NCBI RefSeq assembly: GCF_000715075.1
Contig: NC_134095.1
Coordinates: 50,210,806 to 50,274,805 of the forward strand
Origin: Nicotiana tabacum
Lineage: Eukaryota > Streptophyta > Magnoliopsida > Solanales > Solanaceae
DNA: 64,000 bases
Direction of reading: 5' to 3'
Part shown: positions 12,131-23,900 of the stretch, piece by piece
Layout of the letters: the number at the start of each line of letters is the position of its first letter
How positions within the stretch are numbered: the stretch's first letter is position 1
Notes under the pieces: model-generated
Seen by the model: only the letters and a program-made list of their open reading frames with translations
Databases searched by the model: none
Told to the model about the DNA's origin: nothing
Program-made: the position numbers and the translations under genes

Positions 12131-14669
12131 CGTGGTTTGGTTGGGTTTTTTATTAAAAGCTTGTTTCGGAAGTTTTTAGAAAACTTAGGCTTGAATTCGA
12201 TGTGAATTGATGGATTTGGTGTTGTTTGAGGTGTTTTGATGATTGGAACAAGTTTGAATGAGGTTTTAAGATGTGTTGGTGCTTTTGGTTGAGGTCCTAG
12301 GGGGCCTCGGATGAGTTTCGGATGGTCAATCGGACCATTTTCTAAGTTTAAATGTTGTAGATTTTCAGTTCTGATGTTGCAGAGTTTTTGGCCTTCGCGA
12401 TCGCGGGGGTGGTGTCACGATCGCGTATAAAGAAATTGGAAGGCAAGTGTTTTGCTCTTCGCATTCGCGGTTGAGCGTCCGTGTTCGCGGAAGGCCATAT
12501 TCTTGTGCTTCGCGTTCACATGGTAATGTTCGCGTTCGCATAAGAGGATCTGGGGGCCCAGTGTATTTGTTCTTCGCGCTCGCAGCTAAGGGCTCGCTTT
12601 CGCATAGTTCTGAAAGTGGAAGCATCGCGTTCGCATCAACATCATCGCATTCGCATAGAGTTAATTTGAGGAGTGGAAATTCAGTGCTTCGCGATCGCGA
12701 GACTTGGGTCGCGATCGCGATGAAGGAGTTCCAGAACTAGGCAGAAAGTTATAAAAACATTTCATTCACGAATTAAAGCCATTTTTCCACCATAGCTGAG
12801 TACTTTGACAGCTCTTTGAGGGAATTGAAGAGGGATTCGAGGATGATTTATTTGAGGTAAGTTTTATGAACCAAAAACGTGATTCTATTGTGAAATTAAC
12901 CTAGAAATTCATGGAACCTAAGCTAAAAATGGAAGAACTAGGGCTTGGGATTTTGAAATTCTAAATTGGGATTTGAAGGGTCATTTGAGGTCGGATTTGA
13001 AAACTTTTGATATGTATGAACTCGTGGAAGGATAAGGAACCCGTTGATGTGAAAATTTCTGAGTTTCGAGAAGTGGGCCCGGGGTCTCGGGTTTTGCTAA
13101 TTTCGGGATTTTTGACATTTTTCGATTGTTTTCGCTTGGGCTTTGTTCCCTTAGCATATTATGACGTATTCATTCTCGTTTTGGATATATTCAACACGTG
13201 TGGAGGCCGATTCGTGGAGCAAAGACGTCGCAAGCTAGAGTTGTAGTCGGTTCGAGGTGAGTAATGATTGTAAATGATATTCTGAGGGTTTGAAACCCCG
13301 GATTGCACATCGTAGTGCTTTATTGAGGTGAGACACAAGCTTGATGACAAGTGTGGGGTCGTGTACTATAGGGGATCGTGACTTGGTCCGTCCCGATTGA
13401 TGATTTTACCATGTATTTGACTGAAACTTATTTGTTATCATCATGATTTGGGTTGATTGCCATATTTGGGCTTCGTGCCAGCTATTTGAACCCCTTCGGG
13501 GATGGTTGTTGATATTTCCTCACTATTTTGATTTTATACTTGAACTCAGTCATGTATTTTCCACTGTTTTCAAAACTCAGCCAAGTTTATTTTTCTTTAA
13601 CACTTGAAATGATATTTCCAATAGTATTTTTGGGCTGAGCATCATATTTTACTGTTGCCCGAGTGGCTTATGTGATTTTTGACTGAGTAAGGCCGAAGGT
13701 CTGTATTGTGAGGATACTTTTGGGTCGGGCTGCACGCCGCAGCAGTGAGATACTGATTTGATTATGAGGCCGAGGGCCTGAGATATGTACGCCACGAGAT
13801 GGTTTGATATCGCGCTTGAGCCGTAAGGGACCCATATCGGAGTCTGCACACCCCCAGTGAGCGCCATCGAGAGATATATGGATCAGGTTGCACGCCGCAG
13901 TAGTGCTGGTACTGTTCTACGTGTTTACTTTATTTCATTTGTCTGCCATTATCTGTTGTTTGTGCTACTCCATGTGATATCTACCTGATTGCTTGGTATT
14001 ATCTGTTAATTGAGTGTTGTGCTCGAGAGGCGGATTTCCGTTCTTATCGGCACCAATTGTTTTGCATTCATTTGCGTAACCGTTGGAAAAGTCGTTTTCA
14101 AAAGAGATTTAAACTGAGTTAAGAAGTTTTTCTAAAGATTTCACAGATTTACTATTTTTCTCAAAGGGTTTTACACTACTCTATACAGCATGATGGTTTG
14201 TCTTACGTGATTTCTTACTGCTCAGTTATTATTTACCTTTATTACTCACTGAGTTGGAGTACTCACATTACTCCCTGCACCTCGTGTGCAGATGCAGGTA
14301 TTTATTCACCCGGTAGCAGGTTTTGAGTTGATCGGAGCCTAAGTTATCGGAGTTTAGGAAGGTGACTGTCAGCGTTTGCAGCACCGCACTTCTTTTTTTT
14401 GTTTATCAGTCCTATTTTGTATATTCCAGGCCTTGTAGTTGTATTTATACTCTAATAGATGCTCGTGACTTGTGACATCTCAGTTTGGGCTGTGTTGGGG
14501 TTGTATTCCGCACTTTATAAAGAAACCTTTTGTATTGACTGTGGATATTTAATCATGCTATAATTGTTTATTAATATTAGCTATTCTGAAAAGGCGAAAT
14601 GGGTTGGTTGGCTGGCATTGTCTTCACGAGAGGCGTCATCATGGCCGGTTCGGGGTTTGGATCGTGACA
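12131..14669 (+). repeat. Tekay-1 3' LTR, 5'-truncated
   Basis: Matches 5494-8108 almost base for base with scattered substitutions and small indels, including the GC-word block at 12395-12720. The first 442 bp of the LTR (equivalent of 5052-5493) are absent, and homology starts at CGTGGTTTGG. It ends GATCGTGACA at 14669 and is followed by the AAAGT target duplicate. Confidence 0.88.
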
Positions 14670-14674
14670 AAAGT

Positions 14675-15950
14675 CATGGTTTTAACTTTTCAAAATCCGA
14701 ATATGGGAGTTGAATAACTTAAGCCAGAAATGATGTTTTGACTTACAGTAGTTAATAGACTATCTTTTACCTTTATAAACAATGTTAAAAGATGCCAAAG
14801 GAAAGAACTTTTTTACAACACTACTGCAATTTTAAGAATGAGTTGAATGGTAACACCTGAAAATATGATATCTAAACCTTGACTAAGACAATATTCCTTT
14901 TATTATCCAAAATAGAAAAGCAGACATATTATAGTTTTGGCAAAAGATATCTCTTTCCCTTTTAATATCTAAGTACGTAATCGACTAAGTCTAGCTTCAT
15001 ACTCGCTATGTTACATTGATTAAATAAAGTGCGCGCTTTTCATTTTTTGTAAGCTCAAAACCAACAGAATGAAAATTTCTACAACTAATACTTCAACTCA
15101 GCCAAAAGACAACTCTATAGATATTTCTATCATAAAGAGCCTAAAATCATGATGTCCCTTCAACAAGTAGTAAATCACGATTCTGATTTTTTAAGGAAGG
15201 TTAAAGATAATCTCTAGTCTACAACATACTGTCAAATTTTGCAATAGATCTTGACATAACCAAAAAGAATCTAAACATGGCTTCTAGGTAAAACAACTAT
15301 ACACTAAATCATGATTTCTAACCAGAAGAGTAACTCATATTACATTAACAACAAAAAGAAAATAAATAGATTAGAGTTTAGAAGGGACTGACCGTTCGTA
15401 TGGCAGTGAACTATGGCGTCGACCTTCGAATCTACTCTCTCGTTATGAACAGATCTGAACCCCGAGCCAAAGGAATTCGAACACATCTATTCCGGCTAAA
15501 GTACATCGGAACAGAAAATAAAAGTTTAAAAGTGCTTTCTTAGAGTTTCTAAGGGACAAGAACAATGTTAAGAATAAGAAAAATAATAGTGTTTTAGCGG
15601 CGGCTCCTGCCCCGTCAAGAAGTGGTCCGATATGCAAGTATTTATAGTGAAAAATCTAGGGTTTTCTCTTGAGCGGGAATTCTTGATTTTGATTTTGAAT
15701 TTGTGGTCAAAGAGTCATTCGAATCCGAATGTTTGAGGCTTTCATGTGACTCTTCAGTTATATGCTTCAGGTTACACTCGAAATGGTGAGATATGCTCTG
15801 TTATGGAAAGAGTGAAGGTCAAGACTTAGCCAAAATTGGAAGAAAAAGCCAAGGGAGAGCTCTGCCATGGCAGAGATTGAAAGCGACAATGGAGAGGGGA
15901 AAGAGGAGCGTCTGTTTTGGTGAGAGAGGAATTGGGGTTTCTAGAATAAT
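14675..15950. other. Spacer with a possible minus-strand promoter and leader
   Basis: AT-rich spacer. On the minus strand, CTATAAATACT (forward 15637-15648) looks like a TATA box. It is followed downstream on that strand by an open stretch to about 15443 that I do not recognise. It could be the start of a host gene or an LTR fragment. There is no conserved protein domain, so no gene is called. Confidence 0.3.
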
Positions 15951-16360
15951 TTTAAGAGAATTTTTCATAAAGAACCATCTTTTAGGTCTAATTAGCCATT
16001 TATAGATACCCTTTGCTATATTACGTGTTATAGATACCTTTTATGTTTTTATACAATGTATTTCATGTATTTAAGATGTTGTATTCATTAATACAACAAA
16101 AAAATAGGAGTAAAAAACGGGAATTCCAGCTAAGTCTAATATGTATTTAGTTGTATTTAAGCGGCATTAACATGAAATACAGTAACGTATCTGCGCAAAA
16201 TCTGAAAGGTTAAACTTGTTAAAAACGGAAGGAAATCAAATCACATGATATTCTCCTAAATTAACTCAACGAACTAAAACTAGTGTTTCATTCCTCTGCA
16301 AACTACTTCGAAGACTACCTCCCTTAAGACTCGTTTTGCCTTTTCCCGAAAGGAAAGGTC

Positions 16361-16655
16361 GCCCACCAGTATAATGTGGGAATACATTTCTGTCTTTTCA
16401 TTTCTGTTCTAGGTCGCCCACCAGTATAATGCGGGAATACATTTCTGTCTTTTCATTTCTGTTCTAGGTCGCCCACCAGTATAATGCGGGAATACATTTC
16501 TGTCTTTTCAGTTCATGTTCTAGGTCGCCCACCAGTATAATGCGGGAATACATTTCTGTCTTTTTATTCTGTTCTAGGTCTCCCACCAGTATAATGCGGG
16601 CATACATTTCATATTTTTGCATTCAGGCGCCCACCTGTATAACGAGAGGAATACT
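16361..16655 (+). repeat. 55-bp tandem array, block 1
   Basis: Units begin at GCCCACCAGTATAATG at 16361, 16416, 16471, 16527 and 16581, followed by a divergent terminal unit GCCCACCTGTATAACG at 16629. Spacings are 55, 55, 56, 54 and 48. Each unit continues with CGGGAATACATTTCTGTC and ends TTCTGTTCTAGGTC. Confidence 0.92.
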
Positions 16656-16816
16656 TTTGAGTCTTATACTTCAGATCTTGAAATCAGTAACCCCCCGGAA
16701 GGCAGAGGGTTACAACAGGAATCCCCAGCAGGAAACAATAAAAATCCCCAGCACCGGAAAGCAGAAGATGGCAACAAGAGGTCCCAGCACAAATTCAAGC
16801 GCGTGAGTCAAAGGTC

Positions 16817-17212
16817 GCCCACCAGTATAATGCGGGAATACATTTCTGTCTTTTCATTTCTGTTCTCGTTCGCCCACCAGTATAATGCGGGAATACATTT
16901 CTATTCTAGGTCGTCTACCAGTATAATACGGGAATACATTTCTGTCTTTTCATTTCTGTTCTAGGTCGCCCACCAGTATAATGCGGGAATACATTTCTGT
17001 CTTTTCATTTCTGTTCTAGGTCGCCCACCAGTATAATGCGGGAATACATTTCTGTCTTTTCAGTTCATGTTCTAGGTCGCCCACCAGTATAATGCGGGAA
17101 TACATTTCTGTCTTTTTATTTCTGTTCTAGGTCGCCCACCAGTATAATGCGGGCATACATTTCATATTTTTGCATCTAGGCGCCCACCTGTATAACGAGA
17201 GGCATACAGTAT
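16817..17212 (+). repeat. 55-bp tandem array, block 2
   Basis: Units start at 16817, 16872, 16913 (a short 41-bp step, sequence GTCTACCAG), 16968, 17023, 17079 and 17134, ending in the same divergent GCCCACCTGTATAACG unit at 17182. Order and variants of the last units match block 1, including the TTCATGTTC variant and the GGGCATACATTTCATATT unit. Block 2 is therefore a copy of block 1, not an independent expansion. Confidence 0.92.
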
Positions 17213-18657
17213 AATGCCAGCTTCCTTTCTCCGTTTGACAAATGCAACCGAACGGTTATTTTTGCAAATATGGCCCCTTCCAAATTTCACATGAATTTTG
17301 AGGCCGGTGGTATTATTTTATGACACTTTACAAACTTGCCCATTCTTTTATGAAAATAGCCTTTCGACAACTGAAAGATACTCTGAGGCTATTTCGGCAA
17401 GAACGGTTTAAGATGCGGCCGAAGCTGGCTTGGCTTATTTTTGACTAAAAATCCAGACGGTGTTCACCTGACCGCTGACTCTTTGTTTTTGTTTTTCAAA
17501 TTACAATGAAAACATTGTGTTGCAAACACGGCCCTTCAGCGCCTCGGGGACGAAGATTTTTAAGGCTGTGTGGGTCAACTGAACCAAAATCCTAAAAAAA
17601 TGACCCAAGGTGGCTGTTTATACAAAGTCAGCCTTCCGGCGATTAAAAATCATATTGTTAGATGACTTGAGCTATTGAAATTAATTATTTACAAAATACT
17701 GAAAATTAGATATAATCTTGATTACTAAACCGTATTTCTAAAAATTAAATAATTTAACCTTAATTATCCCTGTTTTAATTCAAATTATGTCCTAATACTT
17801 GATTCACAAAATTAATTCCTGTTTTAACTGAATTTAGCTACATGATTTCTATTAACTTAACGTTGGCGATACTAAAACATTGGTCCGCCACAGGCCCAAT
17901 TTTTTTTTTTTATCACTTCTTTTATGAAAATATTTTGGGGTTAATGGGGCGGACCGAGTCGACCCGGTTCGAAATGGACCGGGTAATGGGGAAGGTTGGG
18001 CAATTATTTGGGCCTGTGGTTTGAAATTGAAGAAGTGGCCCAATCCGATTTTTCTTTGTATTTTTGCTCTTTTTCTTCTTTTATTTTTCTAAAATTAAAT
18101 TATAAAAATACTTAAATTATTATTAAGAACTAAATTAAGTTATAAAAATGCAAATTAACTCTCAATAACAATTAACACACAATTAAGTAATAATTAAGCA
18201 TAAAATTGTATATTTGGACATTAAATGCTAAAAATGCAAAAGATGCATATTTTTGTAATTTTCATTTTTTGTAAACAAACTTAATTACTAACAAATTGTA
18301 GAATTAAATCCTACATGCAAAATGCGATATATTTTTGTATTTTTTATTAATTTAACAAATAAACATGCACAGACAAATACAAATAATTATCCAAAAATGT
18401 CACAAAAATTCTCAAAATTGCACACCAAGGAAAATCATTTTATTTTGAATTTTTTGGGAGTAATTCTCATATAGGGCAAAAATCACGTGCTTACAACTGC
18501 CCCTCTTTGCCCGAAGACATGCTTAAAGAAAACAACTCAGAAACGTGAATACAGCGAAAAAACAGAGCAACATCTGATCGAACTTCTTCCATTCTCTTCT
18601 CCTTTCTTTCGATTGATACAAATTATATACAAAATAAGGTATTCATCCTCTATACAT

Positions 18658-20851
18658 ATGACAAGTTTAACAGTTTTGTTGCGTCATTCTGGCAAGTGGA
18701 ACGATGAGGGCAATTACATCGATTTTTCAATTTGAGGGAATACTGATAAAGGAGTATGCCTCCTTTAATGATCTGGTTGCTTCAATTTCTAATCAACTGG
18801 GTATAGATTTGAGCTCAAAGACCATTAAAATACAATACAAAGTAGAAGGAAATTGCACGCCAATGGAAATACACAATGATATGGGTTACAGAGTGTATGC
18901 AGAATTGAAAAAAGAGAACAGAGAATTTGGGATGTATCCTTTGTGCATAACAACTATTGAAAAAGATCTTATATCCCAGGTAGTTTAAATCAAGGCGACA
19001 TTGTGCAAATAGACAAAGGAGTTCAAAGGTACGATTCCGATACAGATGATACACTGGCTATAGATTTTGTCAATTCAGGAGAAGCGATTGGAGTGTTCGA
19101 ACTCCACAAGGATTTGATAATTTCAAAAACTAATCAAAAGGAGGTTATGGCTGGACTTATAAAGATAAGGCTACATTGAAAGAGGTGATGGAGAATTATG
19201 CTATAGCTCAAAGGTTTCAATTCTGGGTTGATAGGTCTAATGTTGTCAGGTTTGCATGTATTTAATTTTTTTTCTGTTGTATTTTCGATTATTGGTTCGA
19301 ACTGTAAGTTTAAAGTCGTTGTATTTATGCGTATTTGTGTATTCCTCTTGATGATCACAGATGAAGTAAACATATGTTTGTTTAGGGTCCTTAAATACAT
19401 GTATTCATATGTATTTTACTAGTATAAATACACAACAGTGGCTCTAATTATTTTCTTATTATGTCTACTGTGGTATTAAGTGTATGCATATACAAACAAG
19501 TGTATTCAGTTGTATTCATTGTAGTCAAACGCATATAACTATAATGGAATTCACTAGTATAAAAATTTATATATATAGATGTCAGGATGTATCTATGTCA
19601 GATTGTATTTGTCTGTATATGAGCTGCACTTTTTTGTAAACACTTATGCTAATCAAATGTAAAATAATTAATTCTTTGCAGCTATGCATTATTATGTATT
19701 TCAGAAGATTGTGAATGGAGGTTTAAGGCTTCAAGCATTAACAAATCAGAACTATTCAAAGTGAGAGAATTCAATGGTAACCATACATGTCCGCTGAAGG
19801 ACAAGGTGTATGAGCAGCGGCAGGCTAGTAGTAGCCTTATAGGTGGTATGATAAGGCCTAAGCTTACAAACCATAAGAGGAAATACACTCCAAGGGATAA
19901 AATAAGTTTAACGTATCATTGTAAGTTATATTTTAATGTCATGGCTGTATATAGCTTAATTGTTACTGAATTAATGGCATGAATACAACTGAATACAATG
20001 TTTTTTTAAGTAGAACTACCATTAATACATATGAATACAACTATATTCAAACTCATAAAAGATATATTTTTCCGTAGATCTGATATGAATACAACTGAAT
20101 ATAACTAAAAACATGCTGCAAAAACTATTGGAATACATCAGAATATAACTAACAAAGCTGTATTATATGTAATTTTAATATGTATTGTCAATACGTATGA
20201 TTCTAATGCTTTTGTTAGCATCCTGTTGCTTAAAGTACAACAGAATTTTGATAAGTTCTGCACTAATTACAGTTGATATTCTACTGGTCTAAATATTTGA
20301 TGTAATCATCTATATGCAATTCAGTTGTATGTAACTTATTAATTCAGCATTATACATTTGGTAATTCAGGTATATGTGCTCAAAACCTATATTTCTATTT
20401 TTAAATGTAGGTGGTACCATCAACTAAATACTTACATACGGTTAACGATGGTGGGAGGAATTACACAGTCTGCCTGTTAGAGAGAAAATGTGTTTGTGGG
20501 AGGTTCTAAGTTGATGAATTAACATGCCCACATGCTTGGGCTGTATTGAAGAGCAAGTTTCTAATGCCAGAAGAATGTTTCTCTAACTATTACAAACCAA
20601 ATACAATTGTAATGACATACGATGTGCCAGTGTACCCGCTACCAGACAGAAATGACTGGAATATACCAGAACATGTTGCAGGGGAGGTTGTACTACCACC
20701 CAAATGGAAAAGACCTCCTGGAAGGCCAAAGAAGAAGCGCGATAAAACTTTAAGTGAATTGCTGCAGCCGAAAAATCAACATTCATGTAGCATATGTGGG
20801 CAGGGAGGACATAATAAGCGAACGTGTAAAAATGCTCCACGTAATAAATAG
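18658..20851 (+). pseudogene. MULE-2 transposase remnant, catalytic core deleted
   Basis: The N-terminus is a PB1-like domain starting at 18658 (TVLLRHSGKWND...), shifted to another frame near 18730 and continuing to about 18960. Further on, MENYAIAQRFQFWVDRSNVVR (split by a frame change upstream) ends at a splice-like CAG/GT at 19249/19250. An acceptor TTTGCAG at 19675-19681 leads into CEWRFKA...NGNHTC, the second MuDR DNA-binding segment, ending near 19920. The next recognisable part starts at about 20411: the SWIM finger (CVCGRF...CPHA) and the knuckle CSICGQGGHNKRTC, ending at 20851. The DDE part between them is missing; only about 490 bp of AT-rich repeats remain. A stop (TAA 20507-20509) lies inside the SWIM finger. 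Confidence 0.8.
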
Positions 20852-20979
20852 TTAACACTCTGACATGTATTGGTGCTTCAACGATTTGTCAATACTTAAT
20901 GATGACATTGTTAAGTAATAAATTCTCATTGTCAAGTAATATATTCTGAAATGACTTTCGTGAATAGTTTCTTAATACA

Positions 20980-22900
20980 TATAGTTGAAGTATTTCTATA
21001 CAGATAAATACATATGTACTATACAGTTGAGTATAACCATCAGCATACATAAAGTTACTAAAAAATACAACTGGATACAGCTGAAGTATTTTTATGAATA
21101 ATACAGTTGAGTAGCACTGAATGTAAATGAATACACCAAAATACAACTGAATACAGCTGAATAATACACTTAAATACAACTAACTACTGCTGAATAAAAC
21201 AAGCTGAATACAACTGATTACGTACAACCTGTTTAATACATCTGAAATTGTGTTCTTTAATATGTGTTATCTGAACTTGAAAGATACATATGAATGGATG
21301 CTGCTGAATACAACTGAATACAACTGATTTTGACAATTAAATACAACTGGTACAACTGAATCCAGAAAAAAATACATCTGAATTCTTTTATATAACCTAC
21401 CATCAGCATACATAAAGTTACTAAAAAATACAACTGGATACAACTGTTGTATTTTTATGAATAATACAGTTGAGTAGCACTGAATGTAAATGAATACACC
21501 AAAATACAACTGAATACAGCTGAATAATATACTTAAATACAACTAACTACTGCTGAATAAAACAAGCTGAATACAACTGAGTACATCTGAATACAACTGA
21601 TTACGTACAACCTGTTTAATACATCTGAAATTGCGTTCTTTAATATGTGTTATCTAAACTTGAAAGATACATCTGAATGGATGCTGCTGAATACAACTGA
21701 ATACAACTGATTTTGACAGTTAAATACAACTGAATACAACTGAATCCAGAAAAAATACATCTGAATTCTTTTATATAACCTACCATCAGCATACATAAAG
21801 TTTCTGACTTTGACATTAACATGTTTATTAACTAAAACATGTTCAAGCAAAGTTGCTTGGTATTAACACATACTTGAATCCTGTAAGATAAATATGTATT
21901 CAAACTGAAGAATAAGCATGAATACTTATGAACAAACCAGTGAAACAGTGATTGAAAAGTTGCAATTGTCATACACGAACACTGTTGATAAAGTGATAAG
22001 TTTTCAAACTAAATACCATCTACACCAAAAACTACTCAAAATAGTATTCATCTTGAAACTACACTCCAAAATTACAATAACCTAAAGCTACTCTAACACT
22101 ATCTGCATCTGTGAATCTGACTCCGTGATTTGTCTAGCAATCTTTGAAGGTGTTTAATTCTCGCTTATGGCATCAGCGTCTATCTTCCGCATAGCATAGT
22201 CCCAGAGGAGAGCATCATATCTTTGACGGAGTAGAGTGGAATCAAATGTTGTTTGTGGAATCTCTCCAAGAGTGCTCAGAAACTCTGCGTATGCTGCAAC
22301 ATGCACTCCACAATCCCTAAAAAAATTAATACAATGCAAATTTTGGCTGGTGTTTCACAAAAAAATTAACTCCCTGCATTTAACAAGAATAAATACATGT
22401 AAATACAATTGAATACAATGCATATTTCATAGTAAATCTAACATGAATACAACTACAAACACTTAGAAGCATAGATATAACTGAATACACAAAATATATT
22501 ACAGTACATCTGACATGAATACATACGAATACAACTAAATACACTGACAAGGCTAAATACATATTAAAAACTAGTTACAACACACATGACATAAAAAATA
22601 AGTAAGCTGAATACATATGAATACAATTAAAAACTTACTGAAAAATTGAACAGTTGCAAACAAAAAACAACTAAGATGAATACATATGAATACAATTAAA
22701 AACATACTGGAAAATTGAACAGGTGCAAACTATCAAAATACATAAGAATACATATACATACTTATAAATACAACTGAATACAGTAATACCAAATAGTACA
22801 AAAATGTGAAATTGAATAAAACTAAATATATTTAAATACAACCAGATACATACGAATACAATATCGTACATGTAAAATAACTTGAATAATTATGAATACA
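20980..22900. repeat. TACAACTGAA / GAATACA repeat field
   Basis: About 2 kb dominated by short words such as AATACAACTGAATACA, AATACATATGAATACA and ACATCTGAATAC. Within it, a larger tandem duplication is clear: ACCATCAGCATACATAAAGT starts at 21036, 21399 and 21782, giving one 363-bp unit, one 383-bp unit and a partial third. The field occupies the space between the two MULE-2 genes and runs into the gap left in the Ulp1-type gene. Confidence 0.85.
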
Positions 22901-23254
22901 TATAAGTTTCTTTGAATGCATATTGATACAATAGCAATTACCTTTTCGTGTCGTGTATCTGATGTTTTTTTTGCAGCGACTTCCTTTATATTGACACATG
23001 AAGAATCATTCATAGGTTTTTTTCCTCTTTGTAACAACTAGATTTTTTGTTTCTTTTGAAGATTTCTCAACATGGACTTCTTTCGACTTGTCATTGTGTA
23101 ATTTAGTTCTTCTCTATGAAACTGTAGTTGCTGATAAACCTGCAAAATCCGACTCCCCTTGAGCTATTTGCAATGAGAAAGAGAGCCCATCAAAATTGAG
23201 AATTTTGGTGAGTATACCTCTAGTTATCATCTTGTGTGGCGTTGAAACCGCCAT
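22154..23254 (-). pseudogene. Ulp1 (C48) SUMO-protease-like gene carried by MULE-2, mostly deleted
   Basis: The last exon (22154-22320 on the minus strand) reads DCGVHVAAYAEFLS and ends RRYDALLWDYAMRK-like before the stop. This is the C-terminal end of Ulp1-family cysteine proteases, with the nucleophile in DCG. It is preceded by a good acceptor (TTTTTTTAG). A candidate first exon starts at the ATG at 23254 (MAVSTPHKMITRG), has a stop at 23116-23114 and a frame change, and reaches a GT donor near 22944. The middle, including the catalytic His and Asp, is replaced by AATACAACTGAA-type repeats. Ulp1-like genes are known passengers of plant MULEs (the Kaonashi type in Arabidopsis). The first exon assignment is inference; the C-terminal call is firmer. 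Confidence 0.6.
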
Positions 23255-23900
23255 TGGAGAGAAAAACCAAAGCTTCCTGGTGAGTAAACAATACCAATAG
23301 TTATTGTTTCAGAAATTTATGAAAAATCGGTATAAAAATTAGAGAACCAAAATAATGATATCAAAGTTCGAAGAAGTAAACTTACCAGGAGAAAATAAAT
23401 TGGCAGTAAAACAGTGATTTAAGATATATTTTGAATGTGAGATTGATAATGGCGGAGAAATAGAGAATTTGTATGGGAGAAGAGTTATGAAACGTGAGTT
23501 TGTGGGAGAAGAGAGTAAAGTGTATGCAAAAAGAGAGAGAGAACGTGGTTAGAGCAGATATACGGTGATTATGTAAGAGAAAATACTAAAAAGGAGAGAG
23601 AAAAATATTATTTAGCATATATGGTGCCTTAAATATAGGATGTAACTATAATTAGATATTTTGCTATAAAGGATAAAAGGTATTTATAGGATGTAATATT
23701 TTAAAATGGTATTTATTTAAAATAAATAGGGTACTAAGGTTTTCTATATGGTGTAAAATTTCCTAATTTTAATGGGTTGGATTTTTTGGACTTAAAATAA
23801 AATAATTTGATTGGGTTGATTGTTTGGCTTTTGTTTGATACTGGGTTGATCCGAATTGCTAGCTCATTGGACATAAAAATGTAAAAATTGTACGGGTCAC

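Larger units (their letters stand above)
5052..14669 (+). mobile_element. Tekay-type chromovirus LTR retrotransposon (Tekay-1), degenerate
   Basis: A complete insertion by its outer limits. AAAGT is found at 5047-5051 just before the element and at 14670-14674 just after it. The 5' LTR ends in GTCGTGACA at 8108 and is followed by the iMet primer site. The right LTR copy ends in the same GTGACA at 14669. The interior (8109-12130) is riddled with stops and only a pol fragment is recognisable. The 3' LTR lacks its first 442 bp. The starting TG has become TT. The Tekay assignment rests on the primer site, the LTR ends and the pol fragment. Confidence 0.85.
16246..18495 (+). mobile_element. LTR fragment of a Tat/Ogre-type element inside MULE-2
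   Basis: This block separates the MULE-2 left end from its transposase. It contains the 55-bp array and a GC-rich part with GACCCGGTTCGAAATGGACC. It ends with CACGTGCTTACA at 18495, followed by ACTGCCCCTCTTTGCCCG, which resembles the LTR end and start of the interior in Solanaceae Tat/Ogre elements. The left limit, TGATATTCTCC at 16246, is a guess. Because a short piece of interior follows the LTR end, this is a truncated element rather than a clean solo LTR. Confidence 0.5.
15955..23765 (+). mobile_element. MULE-2: internally deleted Mutator-like element with Ulp1 remnant
   Basis: The ends are proposed from an imperfect inverted repeat. The left end reads TATTACGTGTTATAGATACC at about 16017-16036 with TTTATAGATACC before it. 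The right end, read on the minus strand from about 23740, has TATTACATCCTATAAATACC and a similar upstream TAAATAAATACC. Inside are a plus-strand transposase remnant (18658-20851) and a minus-strand Ulp1-type protease remnant (22154-23254), in convergent order and separated by AT-rich repeats. A Tat/Ogre-type LTR (about 16246-18495) is inserted upstream of the transposase. No 9-bp target duplication could be fixed, so the exact ends are uncertain. Confidence 0.6.

Noticed and set aside
16361..17212. CRISPR-like array of about 55-bp units
   Set aside because: Units are contiguous and similar over their whole length with no unique spacers, there are no cas genes, and the context is a plant LTR. 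It is an ordinary tandem array.
20889..22871. Tyr/Ile/Val-rich minus-strand frames
   Set aside because: They are translations of the AATACAACTGAATAC repeat (VVFSCIQLY-like) and carry no domain, except the separate Ulp1-like tail at 22154-22339.
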